A stretch of DNA of 6,712 nt from Lysobacteraceae bacterium (GTDB taxonomy: Bacteria; Pseudomonadota; Gammaproteobacteria; Xanthomonadales; Xanthomonadaceae). Position numbers and translations under genes: made by a program. This document shows, piece by piece, positions 6,443-6,712 of the stretch. The stretch covers positions 1 to 6,712 of the forward strand of contig DNXT01000100.1 of the NCBI GenBank assembly GCA_003505795.1, read 5' to 3'. A model generated the notes under the pieces. That model was not told where the DNA came from and did not search any database. It saw only the letters and a program-made list of their open reading frames with translations. Numbering within the stretch: the first letter of the stretch is position 1; the number at the start of each line of letters is the position of its first letter.

Positions 6443-6481
6443 CCCCGCCAACCTTGCCGGCGGGGTCCGCCGCGCCGGCGG
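6443..6481. terminator. Two adjacent GC-rich hairpins between convergent genes, possible terminator
   Basis: CCCCGCC (6443-6449) pairs with GGCGGGG (6459-6465) around a 9-base loop. Immediately after it, 6467-6481 (CCGCCGCGCCGGCGG) folds into a 6-bp stem with a 3-base loop. They lie in the only non-coding gap after the operon, between convergent genes, where a terminator is expected. No T-run follows on either strand, and such hairpins arise easily in GC-rich DNA, so this is a tentative call. Confidence 0.35.
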
Positions 6482-6550
6482 CGAAGGATGTCTCCCGCCA
6501 CGCCGCATGCGCCGTGAGATCAGAAAGCCCCGCGTGGCATGGACGTCGGC

Positions 6551-6712
6551 CTAGCCGGCGACGACCTTGGACAGCTGCTTGATCGCCGCGACACGGACGA
6601 AGTTCGCGGTCGGTCCGTCGCCTTGTCCTACCTTCAGGGGGAACCGGCTCCAGGCCTGCATTTCGCGTCCGGACACGGTGCCGTCGCTGCCCATCATGCT
6701 CGCTTCGATCCA
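6551..6712 (-). CDS. Unidentified protein, C-terminal fragment, convergent to the effector operon
   Basis: On the minus strand a frame stays open from the window edge (6712) to a TAG (6551-6553), giving 53 residues. It begins WIEASMMGSDGTVSGREMQA and ends AAIKQLSKVVAG. The composition is ordinary for a soluble protein, and the third codon positions are GC-rich, as expected for real coding sequence in this genome. I do not recognise the family and assign no function. The start lies beyond the window. It converges on the lipase gene with a 159-base gap and is therefore unlikely to belong to the same transcription unit. Because only a short piece is visible, a chance open frame in GC-rich DNA is possible. 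Confidence 0.55.
   Translation of the reverse strand, partial: WIEASMMGSDGTVSGREMQAWSRFPLKVGQGDGPTANFVRVAAIKQLSKVVAG

Overview
The window is GC-rich and densely coding. It carries one end of a type VI secretion (T6SS) effector module. The organism is most likely a gammaproteobacterium of the Xanthomonadales (Xanthomonas, Stenotrophomonas, Lysobacter or a relative). That placement is an inference from base composition, the style of the VgrG C-terminal region and the vgrG-DUF4123-DUF3304-DUF2235 gene order; no marker gene is present.

Layout, left to right on the + strand: (1) the C-terminal part of a VgrG spike protein (1-1191, start outside the window); (2) a DUF4123 adaptor/chaperone (1203-2150, probable TTG start); (3) three tandem DUF3304 lipoproteins (2147-2674, 2674-3333, 3330-3986), the likely immunity proteins; (4) an 802-residue DUF2235 (Tle1-type) phospholipase effector with a visible Ser-Asp-His triad (3983-6391). 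A short gap with two GC-rich hairpins follows. The window then ends inside an unidentified gene on the opposite strand (6551-6712).

From the adaptor onward every gene overlaps the next by 1 to 4 bases, and vgrG is separated from the adaptor by only 11 bases. The set therefore reads as one translationally coupled operon. The working model is that VgrG is the puncturing tip, the DUF4123 protein loads the effector onto it, the effector hydrolyses phospholipid in the target cell, and the DUF3304 lipoproteins protect kin cells from the periplasmic side.

The most unusual feature is how the immunity array is built. Copies 2 and 3 do not begin like copy 1. Their first 21 codons are nearly the same as the first 21 codons of the effector gene, ribosome-binding site included, fused in frame to a lipoprotein signal region of different origin. 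The same 63-base effector start therefore occurs three times in a row, and only the last occurrence leads into the effector. Copy 3 is also a mosaic, with a copy 2-like front and a copy 1-like back. This suggests recombination or gene conversion in an immunity array that is still being reshaped.
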